Position numbers and translations under genes: made by a program
NCBI GenBank assembly: GCA_030549205.1
Contig: JAUKTV010000002.1
Coordinates: 992,001 to 1,056,000 of the forward strand
DNA: 64,000 bases
Direction of reading: 5' to 3'
Source of the DNA: Apiosordaria backusii
Lineage: Eukaryota > Ascomycota > Sordariomycetes > Sordariales > Lasiosphaeriaceae
The notes under the pieces: model-generated
What the model was told of the DNA's origin: nothing
Seen by the model: the letters and a program-made list of their open reading frames with translations, nothing else
Database searches by the model: none
Shown: one piece after another, positions 10,676-22,100 of the stretch
Numbering within the stretch: the stretch's first letter is position 1
Layout of the letters: each line of letters opens with the position of its first letter

Positions 10676-11662
10676 ATGGCCACCTACACCGACGAACAAA
10701 TCTCTCGCTATCTTCGACATATTGGGTATACAAAAGATGCCGCCAAGAAACACGCCGCTGAAGACCCACTGGGCTTGCTTACCAGACTCCAAATCTTGCA
10801 TATGGCCCGCGTTCCGTTCGAAAGCCTCTCACTGCACTATTCAAAATACCGAACATTGTCGCTAGACCCAGAGGATTTATTTGTCAAAATTGTTGGCAAG
10901 GGAAGGGGTGGATATTGCATGGAGGTCAACACTTTCTATGCTGTCGTGCTGCGAAGTCTGGGGTTCACCCTTTTCAGCACTGGTGGGAGGGTCAGAAATG
11001 AGGCAGGATATAAGGGATGGTAAGCACGCTCACACAGACTACCTTAGCTGACTTCACGGCCGGAACTGTACGTTGACCTCCCGTCTGTTAGGGACCACAT
11101 GGTCAACATCGTCACCATCAACGGCCAGAGATACCTCGTCGACGTAGGCTTCGGCACAAACGGTGCTACACGCCCAGTCCCTCTTCAGCACGGTCATGAG
11201 TTCTTCACGATCTCACCAGCTCAAGGAAGGCTAGAATATCGCAGTATCGATGCCCACACGGATCCCAACCAGAGAGTTTGGGTGTACTCGGTCCGGCAAA
11301 ACAAAGAGGCACCGTGGCGTGAAATGTACTCCTTTGCCGAATTCGAGTTCATCTCCGGTGACTTTGAAGTCATGAATATGCACACGTCTTCCACTCCGCA
11401 AAGCTTCTTTGTGCAGAGTGTCATGTGCATGCAGACTATTTTGGATGATGAGCAACAGAATCCAGTTGGCAAGATGATTTTGCATAGAGACTATGTCAAG
11501 AGGCAGATAGGGGATAGCTCTGAGATTTTGGAGAAGCTGGAAAGCGAGCCGCAAAGGGTGGAGGCGTTGAAGAAATATTTCGATATCACTCTCAGTGGAG
11601 AGGAGCAGAGAGGTATCAGAGGGCTGGCAAGTGAGCTGAAGGACAGGTCTAAGCATGCATAG
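10676..11662 (+). CDS. Arylamine N-acetyltransferase
   Basis: Exons 10676-11019 and 11092-11662 (72-bp intron, canonical GTAAGC...TTAG) encode 304 aa. The enzyme transfers an acyl group (acetyl- or malonyl-CoA in fungi) to aromatic amines. The NAT family Cys-His-Asp triad is visible: Cys81 in GRGGYCMEVN, His117 in WDHMVN just after the splice junction, Asp132 in LVDVGFG. Their spacing (36 and 15 residues) matches the family. Length is usual for NATs. In Fusarium and relatives such enzymes detoxify plant benzoxazinoid-derived aminophenols, so xenobiotic resistance is plausible here. Cytosolic, no signal peptide. An upstream in-frame ATG at 10631 would add 15 residues; I prefer 10676 because fungal NATs begin with a short MAxYTxEQ-type N-terminus. 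Confidence 0.95.
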
Positions 11663-11874
11663 GTTCCTTAGACAGTTGGGTAGGTTGTGGAATGAAGATG
11701 TGGTCATCTTTGTAGATGCCATAGCTGCAACAGAGACGGGCACATATCCGCCTCAATAATTTGATGAGAAGAATTTCATGCAACAAAATGTTTTATATTT
11801 CAAGTTAAGGTACTAATGGTAGGTATCAAATCGAACAAGACAGACTCCTCTACTTCTCACCATGTCTTCAGCAC

Positions 11875-13460
11875 CTACAAAGCCAACCAAGCTCCCAATC
11901 CAACCAACGCAGTCCAACCCAGCACTCTTGTCTCCCATCCAAACACTCTTGATGCGGCCGAGTCTCCATTGCCATTGTTGTTTCCACTGCCATCCCCATT
12001 TTGCCCGCCTTCTGGCAAGACAAACTTGCCTGCCGAGCTCTCGCCTGTCCTTTGGAGCACGTAAATCTCCCCCGTAGAATCACTCGAGAACCAAATCCTC
12101 CCTTGCCCATCAATAGCCAATCCCACCGGCCTGAAGCACTTGTCTGGACACTGCGTGTTATCCACATTGGTGATGATATCCCTCAAAGCCCCTTTGCTGT
12201 CCGCGGCAGCCACGGGCTCCCCTGTCGCAAAGTTGAAGGCAATGCTTGCAACCTTGTACCCAACAGGCGACGACCGATCAACTGTTGTTTTACTCTCGTC
12301 AGCATATCAACCACAAAAAGGGCTGGGAGCAAAGATCAACCTACAGCTCCCTCTAAACGTGATATACCCCGTCTCCCCCCCGCCCGAAAACTTGAGATCA
12401 ATCGGCGCATAGTGCGCCGGAAACGTCAACCTCGGCGCCACATAGTCGCTCTCGCACGTCTCATCCGTCAGCGCGTTGTTCTCCTCCACAGCAAACTGCT
12501 TCCCCACCCCCAGCCCGTCCCCATCCGGGATCTCACTCGGATCCCACACCGCAAAGCAGTGCGGGTACCCATAGTTGTTCTTCCCAGTGGTAGCATTAGC
12601 GTTGACAGTCGAGTTGAGAGACCCAAAGAAATTGAGCTCCTCCCCGGGGTTGTTCTCCCTGATGTCCTGCCCGTTCCTCGTCACGCCGTCCACGCTGTTT
12701 TCGACTGCGTAGATGCCGCCGGTTTGGGGGTGTTCCGCCACGCCGACGCTGTTGCGGAGCCCCCAGCCGAGAACGTCGCCGTCGGTGTTGAAGTTGTAGG
12801 GGCTTGCGGAGGCGGCGGACAGGTTGGCAATGTCAAAGACTCTGATCTGGGAGAGACCAGACGATAAAACGGCGGCGCGGTCGCGGTTGGCTTCTGCGCT
12901 GCCGCGGGAGACGATGAGTCTGCCCTCTGCTTTCTTGGAGATGAGGAGGGTGCGGGTGACGAGGTCGTTGTTGCTCATGTTGGTGACGAGGGTGTGGGGG
13001 AGCGAGGTGACGGCGCCGCCGCGGGCGTTGTAGGACCAGGCGAATACGGATTCGGCGGTGGAGGCGTAGAGAGTGGCCCCGTCGTTGGAAAGGGCGAGGC
13101 CGTGGTTGAGCTGGGATGAAGGGTTAGAGCGAGGATGATAAGGGAGATATATGGGACCAAACATACACCCTCGAGCTCAACCAGCATGTGGGAGTGGTTG
13201 GCGTGGAGGCATGTTCCGCCATTGTCGCTGAATCTGTGACGGCTGATACCTTTGCCGCTCTCGACGACGAGGAGAGCACCGGTTGAATCAAATTGAATGC
13301 TTCGAGGTTTGGTCAACCCGCCAGCAACAAGCTGTGCTTGCCAGCCGTTGGCCACCACAGGGGCAGGGTTGCGCGGAACGAGGATGTCAGTGCAGGTTCC
13401 TTGGGCGAAAGTACCCGCAGTGTAAAAACACACCGCCGTGACAGTGGCCTTCTTGATCAT
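11875..13460 (-). CDS. GPI-anchored sorbosone/glucose dehydrogenase-like beta-propeller protein
   Basis: Exons 13460-13167, 13110-12345 and 12281-11875 (introns 56 and 63 bp) give 488 aa. Residues 1-20 are a signal peptide (MIKKATVTAVCFYTAGTFA). The body matches the L-sorbosone / soluble quinoprotein glucose dehydrogenase propeller: LTKPRSIQFDSTGALLVVE, LNHGLALS, GWGLRNSVGVAEHPQTGGIY, KNNYGYPHCFAVWD and, across the last intron, a GSFDRSSPVGYKV block equivalent to the family's GSWNR. The C-terminus has a Gly/Asn/Ser-rich spacer then a hydrophobic tail (VLGWTALVGLGAWLAL), a typical GPI-attachment signal. Expected role is extracellular, wall-associated oxidation of sugars, possibly PQQ-dependent. 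Whether the fungus makes PQQ is unknown, so the cofactor is inference. An upstream ATG at 13550 would bury the signal peptide and is rejected. Confidence 0.88.
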
Positions 13461-14434
13461 GTCGACTGCAGCGAGCCAACTATTCCTGACCCAAGAACCA
13501 GGAGCGCGGTAACGAGGACAAGCACTCAAAAAGCGGGAAGATGGGGGCAATTCCCGGATCAGCTCGACTGTGATAAATCACGAGGACTTCCCAGATAAGA
13601 GCTAGGAAGAGGGCAATCAACCATGCTCGCTCCCCGACTGGAACTATCCCCAAGATGTGATCTGTACGTAACCACGCCTCCAAGTCACCATACCAAGGCC
13701 AGTGCCCATCCTGCATCCTACTTCGGTCCTCTCTCAACCCCTCCAGACTTTTCATTCACAAATAGAAACCAAACTAACTCGATAGCGCTGTGGGGGAAGA
13801 CACGGGAGACAGGTGCGTGCCATGCAAATTCCCCGCATAAACCGCTCACGACTTGCCCTGCGCTCGATTCTGGATCGGCCAATCAGCCAACACCAAAATG
13901 GTGAGATTGGTGGGAGGATGGCAGGCCAAAAGCAAGACTGCGGGGGAGAATGGACACCTGCGACCCCGCCACCACGCAGTTTGGGCCTGCCGATGAAGAA
14001 CATCCCACTAGGGTGAGAGACTGGACTGTCCCAAGCAATGCCGAGCCCCAGAGTCCAAAGCCCATAAACGGCTAGTAGCTCATCAACATGCACATGTCTA
14101 CAGTAGCGTAGGGGTAGATGCATGACGACTGGGAAGAGGGACGGGTGGGATTTTGGAGAGGGGAAGCTACCTTGGCTGGCCACTGTTTCCATAGATGAGT
14201 GTGGTGTGTGTGTGTGTGTGTCTTGTCTTGGACAGTCGAGGCTTCTTTACTTTTTCCGCGTCAAATATACCTACTTGCAGGCCCGGCTGTGGTGCATCCT
14301 GTCAGTCCCCTCTAAAATTTATGCATCCACCCGGCGAGATAACGGACATCGTCCTTCTCCAGCCACTCCAGAACTACTTGGAGGTGTATCGCGAAAATAT
14401 TTGACGACATACCACGCGGTGGTACGTAGTCAAG
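13461..14434. other. Divergent intergenic region
   Basis: About 1 kb between divergent genes. It holds a TG dinucleotide run at 14204-14221 and no supported gene, although several unrelated frames stay open by chance in the C-rich sequence. Confidence 0.5.
14204..14221. repeat. (TG)n microsatellite
   Basis: Nine consecutive TG units, located about 215 bp upstream of the membrane-protein ATG. Confidence 0.9.
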
Positions 14435-15641
14435 ATGAGAGACGTCCAGACACTCGCCCTGGCGGCAATAGCATCCTCCCTCTTCCTCTCGCCAGCACTC
14501 TCACTCCCACAAGCCGGATCCATCCCCGACGCCGCCCCCCTCCCCTGGGTCACCGTCGACCCCCTCGGCAACGCCGAAACCCTCACCCCCAAAGTCATCA
14601 CCACCGAAGGCCACCGCGCCACCCTCTCCAACCCTCCCGCCCACCTCCTCTCCACCGCAACCTACACCCTCACCCCCGACGGCCGTCTGTCAACCTACAC
14701 CGGCCTCGCCCCGGTAGCGACAGCAGCAAGCAACTCCAACGACGCCGGCGTCTTCCTCGCCTGCCAAGCCGACAAAGGCCACGATGAGCCCTTCTGCCTT
14801 CCCCGTCGCGGGTCATCATTAGTAGTCGGCCGTACATACTACAGTACCTACGCCCCCTTTAATCCCATGCTCCACTTCCACCATACCTATACTAACCATC
14901 CTGCTCCAAACAGTAACCTGGTCCCCCTCCTACTTCTCCCCCCAATCAACCCCCCTCACCGTCCACATCCTCTTCTCCCCTTCGGGTTCCTCCGAACAGC
15001 AACCCCCCCTCGGTCAGGGCACCAACCTCACCCCCATCCCCCTCCCAGCATCAGAAGGCTTCTTCCCCTGGACAATCCCCCCCAACTACCTCTCCGGCCT
15101 CCCCGGGTCCCCCTCCTCCGTAATCGTCTCCCTCTCCCTCCAGCACAACGACACCACCACCACCACTGACGAGCTGCACGATATCACCACCGTTTCTGGC
15201 CCGACCGTTACTATCATCTCCTCCCTACTACCTTCTGAGGATGCTGACAGTGGCGGGAATGGGACAAACATCCTGGCTATTGTGCTTCCTATTGTTATCA
15301 TCATCGCGCTTTTGGTTGCTTTGGGAGGGTTTTGCTTCTTGTCTTGGAGAAGGAAGGGGAAGTGGCCGGTTATTGGGGGGTTGGTGGGGAGGGGGAGGAG
15401 GAGGTCGGGAGGGGGAGGTGGGTATCATGCTGGCCAGGGGGGAAGGAGGGCGGTGCAAGATCAGGGAGCGGCAACTGGGGGGGTAAGAGTGGCAGGGGAT
15501 AATAATAAATCCGAGACGAACGTTGGGGTCGAGTTGACGGATCGGGATAGCTGGTCGCCTAGTTCGCCTACGGGGAGGGGGAGGAATGTGTTTAGGGAGG
15601 AGGTGGAGAGGCAGGAGAGGTTGGCAAGGGGGGTTAGGTAG
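14435..15641 (+). CDS. Single-pass type I membrane protein, sensor-like architecture
   Basis: Exons 14435-14843 and 14914-15641 (70-bp intron with an ideal TACTAAC branch point) give 378 aa. Residues 1-23 are a signal peptide. The ectodomain (about 24-250) is Pro/Thr/Ser-rich, includes CQADKGHDEPFCLP and GRTYYITWSPSYFS, and has NDT/NGT sequons. A strong transmembrane helix (ILAIVLPIVIIIALLVALG, about 256-280) is followed by a basic, Gly-rich cytoplasmic tail with FREEVERQERLARGVR at the end. This layout is common in fungal cell-surface proteins of unknown function (Wsc/Mid2-like topology without recognisable WSC domain). The stop codon lies inside a TAGG microsatellite (next entry), so slippage could change the C-terminus. 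No homology-based function is claimed. Confidence 0.8.
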
Positions 15642-15678
15642 GTAGGTAGGTAGGTAGGTAAGGTAGGTAAGGTAGGTT
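15634..15678. repeat. (TAGG)n microsatellite overlapping a stop codon
   Basis: About ten near-perfect GGTA units. The TAG stop of the upstream gene (15639-15641) is the first unit, so repeat length change would not move the stop, but slippage upstream of it would. Confidence 0.9.
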
Positions 15679-16434
15679 GAGAACATGGAGAGGAGTTGAA
15701 AGGTTGATGGGTTTTGGTTGTCTTTGTTGAGGGCTGGTTTTCGTGTACCTGAGTGACAAAAGAAAAGTGCAATCAATGGATTTGTTGTCTCAGGTAACGT
15801 GAACGACGTTACCGGGCGCGAGTAAGAACTACGATAAAGACTACCTACCTAGGTAGTGAGCCACGGCCAAATAAAGGCCTGAAAAAGGGAAAAAGCAAAG
15901 TAGATTGAGTTGTCTTTATTTACGTTACTATATATAGTAGGTAGCTTGGTATGAGCAAGCTAGATTATTCATCGCGGCGGGATCAGCAATTACAAGAGGT
16001 GTAGAATATGTCCGGGTAGCCGACCAGTCCGCTCTGACGGTAGGTATGGACCAATATATGTGTGTGCAAAAGTTGCCGGGGATGGGGCCTGCCTCTCTCT
16101 CCCTCCAATGCCAAACATGTCTAGAATGCAGAAAGCTGAAAACCCCTTTTCATCCGTCCGCCCGTCCGCCCGTCCGCCCATCCGTCCGGTCATTCAGAAT
16201 CGCTGGATAGGTATGATGCTCCCTTGTATAAACCCCCATCCAGAACACCCCACCTCCTGCCCCTAATAGACTGTGACCACCATCCATTACATCCAGCTTC
16301 GTACTTTAAAAGAAAAGCGACCACAACGATGATGTTGCTGTGATGCCGCTACGCCAACAATGCTCGGTGCGCCTCGCTGAGCTCGTCTGACGGAGAAAAA
16401 AAATAAAAGGAGATGTCCAAAATGTTTGTGAAAA
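15679..16434. other. Intergenic, convergent 3' ends
   Basis: No gene. It includes the palindromic CCTACCTACCTAGGTAG motif (about 15841-15857) and a CCGTCCGC repeat at 16152-16190. Confidence 0.55.
16152..16190. repeat. (CCGTCCGC)n microsatellite
   Basis: Tandem CCGT/CCGC tetramers, about nine units, in the 3' intergenic space. Confidence 0.85.
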
Positions 16435-19194
16435 TTAGCCAGAATCGTCCCACCAGCCAGCCTCGACATTCGGCTTATAGGTGCCAAATGCACTCAGTCT
16501 CAAGTGTTTCTTGTTGACAATCTTGGCCGAGGAATTTGTGGCCGACACTGGGACAGGGAAGTCTGAGGGGGAGATAGGCGAGTCGGGACGCGGGACACCC
16601 TCGTCCTCTTCATCCTCGGCCGGGTCCTCCAAGATCTGTTTCGGGATCGAGTTATTGACAGGGTTCGTGGAATGAACGCTGATCTGATCCGACGATCCTC
16701 GTCGAGGAAGACTGGCGCTGCGAGGTGGCCTGCGTGCGCTGGCAGTGGGCATGGACATTGCTGACAAAGAAGCCCGCTGCTTGTGAGGAGGGCCAGATCG
16801 GGAGTTGGACTTGCTGCCCCGCCGGTCAGACTCAGCCGGCGCAGGAAAGTAGTCTAACTGGGCAATTGGACCCATATCAGGGTTGGACTCATCCATCATG
16901 ACGAGAATGTGACCGTGTTTTCCGTTTTGCTCGGCAGATACACTGCTATCCCTCGATCGGACAGAGTCCTGGTGACGAGGTCGAGCCGTCAGTGGATTCG
17001 TCTCGACGCGGACAGTGTTCTTGCTCAAAGACGATTGCCGAGACATCATGCTCATGCCACTGCTATCGTTGGTTACCTCCCGCTGGAGCGAATGTTGCTC
17101 TTCCCGGTCCGCATCATCCTCATATTCGGCGAGGATATCCTCGCGCATGCGGGCGCGCTTTTGACGCAAGGCGGCCAACAGCATCTCTTCCTGTCGCGTC
17201 ACTGCCATGAAGCGCCCGCTCTGGTTGTCCTGGATGATGCTGCTGGCGGCGCTGCTACGACGCCCGCTGCGGTTGCCGCTGCCCCGACTACCACCACTAC
17301 CTATCGAACCGGTATCCTGCGTGGAACCTGACGAACGCTGGCTCTGCAGATAGAAGTCAACGCTGGTAGGCGACAGCGGTGGTGTCTGCTCGGGACGAGA
17401 TGGCTGCGGTGGCCGTTGAGTCGGATGGATGGGGGGTGCTGGAAAGTCCTCAAACTGCGTCTCCTCGGGCACAGACCATACTGGCTGGTCCTGAAACTTG
17501 TTCTTGGGCATCATGTTGATGACCTGGGCTTCGTGTGTCGTTGGTGTTTGCAACGCCGAGTATCCGTGCGTTCGGGCCGTTCCCGTCGTGCCGCTGGAGG
17601 AACGGTTCTGCGACGGGTAGATCTGCGATGACTTCATGGTGGAGTTGGGGGCCAGCGAGCTGGAGCGGGGGCTGGGTTTCGGCAGCTTTGGCGCCGCCGC
17701 CTGTTGCTCCCGACTCGGGAAGTACTGTGGGTTCTCGGCAAAGGTGGTTTGCTTGGACGCCTTGCTTCGGCTTGAGTCTTCCGATCTCGCGAAGGAAGGT
17801 TGAGACATGGCCGATCGTGGGCTGACGGGACTTGCAGGACCGTCGCTTGGGGGTGGGGGCACGGCCAGCTGATCGCTACAGGCATCATAGTCGTCCTCCG
17901 AATCGGATGAGAGGGCCAAGACGCTGTTTTGAAGCAGATCAATCTCGGTCAGGCTGCGGTCTGTGCGTTTCGACGCCTTGGAAGTTCGCGTATGTCGGCT
18001 GGAGATGCTCGCACAGTCGGCCATGGGTGATACCAGGCTGGGCACGCTCGGTGGTCTGACCAGATGAACATCTGGGACCGTGACAGTCAGAGGAGGTGGG
18101 TCCTTGGCATGGCCAGTTCGAGATGCGCTGCGTGGGAAGGGTGAGAGAGAGGGTTTGCCAGTGTTGCTGGTAGGTGGTGTTGGGTAAGCTGGGAGCGCTC
18201 GGTCTGGCGGTGGCCCCCGACGCTCCGGAATTTGCCGGTAGTTGTGCTCCAGTGCCTCGTCAAACGTTTTCTGTTCATAATGGTCATAAAGATTGTGAAG
18301 CTCGGCGTTGGGCTTGATGGGAATCTGCTTTGCGCTGTCTGAGCGCCCAGTCGAGCTGATTGGCGACGGCCGTGGATCGGGACTGGGCGCCTGTTCTCGT
18401 AGTGACTCCTTGGTCATTTTATTCCGAAGTTTTCGGTCGATTCGTTGCGCAATGGGCGGTGGTGTTGATGCAGAGGAACTAGACATGACAGAGGAGGGTG
18501 ATGTGGTGAGCATGTCGAAGCCCAGGACGTGGCCACTGCCAGGCTCTGGCCTGAGATGTTTGTGGCTCCTTTTGGACAGGAGCGAGGAGAGGTCAAGCCT
18601 GGAGGGCTTCTTCTTCTTTAGCCCTTTGGGCTCGGTGTTGAAGTTACCTTCAAAGTCGAGAATGGCATGTGCCTTGGATGGCAATCCCTTTGCCATGGCC
18701 GAATTCGCGGTTTGCTGGGAAATGGCCAGCGGCACTTTTGCCTTGTCGTAATAGGATCGGATGGTTGAGCTGGACTGCTGGCGGCGCAAGCTGGATGCAT
18801 CGGTGGTGTCGTCGTGGCGTCCTGATCGCGTCATATTATCCTTGGGCAAGACGGCCGACTCTTCCTCCCAGCGCCTGTCTCGGTTCCCCGAAGATCCATG
18901 GAGTGCATCATCACGACGCGCAGATCCCAATCGAGAGCTCGCAGTGTCCCGCCCGGCCGGTGATTCCGTGACATTGATGCTGATCCCAGCGTTCGATTGG
19001 CCCTCCCAAGGCCCCCATTTTGTGGTGTCTGATGTCGCGCCTGCGAGGTCGAGGCTGATGGCGGTTGTCCCAAGAATCCTTTGGGCTTTTGTGAGGGGCT
19101 CTGATATCGATAGCGGCGCGGCGGGAGCGACGGGTTGCGGCTGTTTGTGTTTTCGGCCCGGAAGCGAGAAGGGGAATTTGGACGAGTGGCCCAT
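16435..19194 (-). CDS. Large, mostly disordered fungal protein (919 aa)
   Basis: A single open frame of 920 codons. I start it at 19194 (MGHSSKFPFSLPGRKHKQ) because the preceding in-frame stretch reads like 5' UTR; Gly2 followed by Ser makes N-myristoylation possible. Most of the chain is Ser/Pro/Arg-rich and low complexity, with numerous RxxS sites suggestive of kinase targets. Conserved-looking islands are AQRILGTTAISLDLAGATSD near the N-terminus, LYDHYEQKTFDEALEHNYRQIPERRGPP in the middle, a charged helix RQEEMLLAALRQKRARMREDI (about 665-690), and the C-terminus KKHLRLSAFGTYKPNVEAGWWDD. I recognise no catalytic domain. It is probably a Pezizomycotina-specific scaffold or regulator; that is inference from composition. 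An alternative start is 19347. Confidence 0.8.
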   Translation of the reverse strand: MGHSSKFPFSLPGRKHKQPQPVAPAAPLSISEPLTKAQRILGTTAISLDLAGATSDTTKWGPWEGQSNAGISINVTESPAGRDTASSRLGSARRDDALHGSSGNRDRRWEEESAVLPKDNMTRSGRHDDTTDASSLRRQQSSSTIRSYYDKAKVPLAISQQTANSAMAKGLPSKAHAILDFEGNFNTEPKGLKKKKPSRLDLSSLLSKRSHKHLRPEPGSGHVLGFDMLTTSPSSVMSSSSASTPPPIAQRIDRKLRNKMTKESLREQAPSPDPRPSPISSTGRSDSAKQIPIKPNAELHNLYDHYEQKTFDEALEHNYRQIPERRGPPPDRALPAYPTPPTSNTGKPSLSPFPRSASRTGHAKDPPPLTVTVPDVHLVRPPSVPSLVSPMADCASISSRHTRTSKASKRTDRSLTEIDLLQNSVLALSSDSEDDYDACSDQLAVPPPPSDGPASPVSPRSAMSQPSFARSEDSSRSKASKQTTFAENPQYFPSREQQAAAPKLPKPSPRSSSLAPNSTMKSSQIYPSQNRSSSGTTGTARTHGYSALQTPTTHEAQVINMMPKNKFQDQPVWSVPEETQFEDFPAPPIHPTQRPPQPSRPEQTPPLSPTSVDFYLQSQRSSGSTQDTGSIGSGGSRGSGNRSGRRSSAASSIIQDNQSGRFMAVTRQEEMLLAALRQKRARMREDILAEYEDDADREEQHSLQREVTNDSSGMSMMSRQSSLSKNTVRVETNPLTARPRHQDSVRSRDSSVSAEQNGKHGHILVMMDESNPDMGPIAQLDYFPAPAESDRRGSKSNSRSGPPHKQRASLSAMSMPTASARRPPRSASLPRRGSSDQISVHSTNPVNNSIPKQILEDPAEDEEDEGVPRPDSPISPSDFPVPVSATNSSAKIVNKKHLRLSAFGTYKPNVEAGWWDDSG

Positions 19195-22100
19195 TGCACA
19201 CTGCCCCCCGGAGTCGGGTCTCCAAACACTCAATCTCTGGTGTTTTTGATCTCTTCGCGTCACCTCGAGTGGTTCATGACAAAAGTAAAAACGGAGCTGA
19301 AGAGAGGAGGAAAAGGCGCGGGTGCACTGTGTCGTCTCCAGGGCCATGCGTTGTCAGAAGAAGCGGTGGGGATTGGTTGGTCGGTCGGTGTTCGCATCCA
19401 AGCTGCAAATTTCGGGAGCCGGCAGTAACAGCTCAGTTGTTCCAGGGGGGTTGCTGGCTTCGCCGTCAGAGGAACCTAGGTTTCCACTGCTGGCATCCCC
19501 GGGTCTTCAATATTGTGGAAGATGGTGTGGTGGTGTGGTTGAGTTCACAGGACACCGACAGCGCTCGCGCACATTGAACGGTGGGCAGCCGCGTCTTCAT
19601 ATGCCTCCCGGCAAACGGATCCTTTTTGGCCCACGGTCCTCAGCGCAGCAGTCGGTCGGAGGCTCGTCGTTTCTTGGCCCTCGAGGTGCAGAAGTGGCCC
19701 AACCCTTGCTATCGGCAATCAGCGGAATCCCTGGTGTTTTGGACTGCCCCACCCACCTAATGCTGCTCACGACAGTGCAATTTAGACGATGAAGCGGTGA
19801 TAGCGGCGGCGATAAGAGCTCACATACACCTCAGTAGTGTAAGGTAGGTATCCCTAAAGAAGAGGAGGCGGGAGCAGGAATTGCCCGCTGAGAGAGGGCG
19901 GGGGCGGATGGGAGCAAACATAATAAAATAGAATAAAAAGGGCCCGTGAGAATACACTGTACATACAGTATGTACAACCCCTTCCCCTTCTGGGCCATCT
20001 CTGATAATTCCCGGTCGCGGTCACGGGTCACGACTTTCTTCCAGGTTGGAGACCAGGACATGTCGTCCCCTGTGGATTTTCTGCATGGATGCTGATATCC
20101 CTGCTCTGACCCTGCTGCAAGCCACTGTGGCCCGTGGCGTAAAATTTGCAAACAAAGCAACCGAGAGCCGACTGCAGATTCCTTCCAGACTCACTGTCAA
20201 CGAGATCTATGACAGATCTTCCATTTCTGTTGTCATTGACCAACTTCATGGACGTTCAATTGTGTCAGTGGTGTCAGTCAGTATCCAATGCCTTGAGATT
20301 CCCATCCACAACCCTCAGACATTGGCATCTACACTAGATGAGGGTTAGGTTGCTGACGAGATGGATGGAGACACAAGACAAAACGGAGGCAGCGATACCC
20401 TTGCTCAGTCCCCTGGTGGCCGCCAAGTGGTCGCATTCTGTGGAGAGAAACGACAGGCCGCGACAGGCACTGAAGACAGCGCGATCGTCAGCAAATCTCA
20501 GGACAGCTGAAAGAAGACTTGGAAATCGTCAATCGCCAGCGATCTTCCGGTCCGTCCAGTGTAAAAAAAGAAACATGATTATGAGACCCCAGATTCCCAT
20601 ACTTGTCATTTCCAGCTCCTCAGCTTCCAGGTCACTCGCTCCTGTCTCTCGCCTCGAGTCATTCAGGACCTCGGGCTTCCATTCAGGACCTGAGCCCTGA
20701 AAGCAACGCTCAGAAGAAACTGGAAGAAACTGCAACAGTTGCACACGCTAGGTGAAACCCAGAGCATCCCACCTCACCTCCCGTCACCTTTTGCCCTCCT
20801 GTTTCACTACAGCTCCAGAAAAACCACTTCCAGTCCAGGCTTGCGAGATACTGCTGCGGAAAATGGAAAATTACCGACTGATCTGCGACCCCCATCGGCC
20901 GTCGATGCTCTGTCATTCTCCAATCTGAGATGGTTGATGAAGACTGATGATCTGTCCACCCTCTCGCCATGGCCATGGTCATCGACAACGGGATTATTAG
21001 CGAATGCAACCTTCCAAGGCACACGGACCTCCTTCGTCCCTTCACAACTTCCCAACGGATGATTGATGCTCCAACTGTTTGCTCCCTCTTTTGGGCCACG
21101 GAGCTTGAGGACCACTGTGTGCCTGTGTGCATGTCGCCATAGCTACTGCGTAACGCATCCCCCGCATCCCGTCCACGGTTCATGCCACCGCCGATCCTTT
21201 GGACTTTCACAACTTGCTGAGAAATGGGCTACCCACCTGGCACCCTGGTTGGTCACCGAGAGCATCGTCTTGAAAACACTGTGGAGAAGCTTGACAGATC
21301 ATTCCATCACACACAGCACGGCAGCACGACAGTGCCCAGGCCCTGCCCTGCCTATGGCACCTGCAGCATGCAATGCCGTCCCATGGAGTGCCGCGAGATG
21401 CACAGTCTCTGTTTCCAGTGTCCCAGCTTCTTGGTGGTGAGGGGATGGGGGCCCGAGCACCAGGAAAATGCGGGGGATGCGGGGTTTTGCTCTCACCACC
21501 TGGCAGTATTTTCTTTTCTGATCCTCTTCCACCAAAACTCATTCATTCCCCTCTCACTGCGACTCTGCCTGTCTCAATCACCGTTTCCAAACTCTTGGGC
21601 TGCCTCGACAAGATCAAAACTCAAGACTTCGGAGATTTCGTTGACTGCTGAATCTGGCATTTCTTTTGGTCCATGTCGGGCTCGGACCTCTTCGCTGATG
21701 CAGATGTCATCGTGATAGCTCCAAGGTGCACGGCTTCGGGTTGTGCATTAGCCCTTCCGTCCCTCTTCAGTCACCTCTTGGTTCGAGTCTGACCGCCTCC
21801 ATCATCCCATTTTGTTTCCCTCGCAAGAGAAGCTCTCCTCGGCAGATGGAAGAGCAACAGTCAAAGCCCAGTGTGGCACAGGCGTTGGTCAACCCGGAAT
21901 TATGTGGTCTCTTTTCTTTCCGAGTGGCTGTTGGCTTGCGTTAGCTTTCCTTCATGAACACGGAACTAACCGTGACAAGGCTGACGACATCGGTAACTTG
22001 AAGTTATTCTTGGCTACCTAGTTTGCCTGGATATCGCAGAAACAATGGCAGATAATAAGCTCTCTTTTCAAGGGATGGATCAACTGGACTCGATCACAGG

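Noticed and set aside
12001..12867. 288-codon plus-strand frame
   Set aside because: Antisense shadow of the sorbosone-dehydrogenase-like gene.
14122..14787. 221-codon plus-strand frame rich in Pro/His/Arg
   Set aside because: Out-of-frame shadow of the membrane-protein gene in C-rich DNA.
20338..21210. Open frames on both strands in the gene-poor region
   Set aside because: No recognisable domain, no splice-supported extension and no codon bias visible by eye.
21770..21800. GGTTCGAGTC resembling a tRNA T-loop
   Set aside because: The flanking bases do not form a T stem, and no anticodon or acceptor arm fits.
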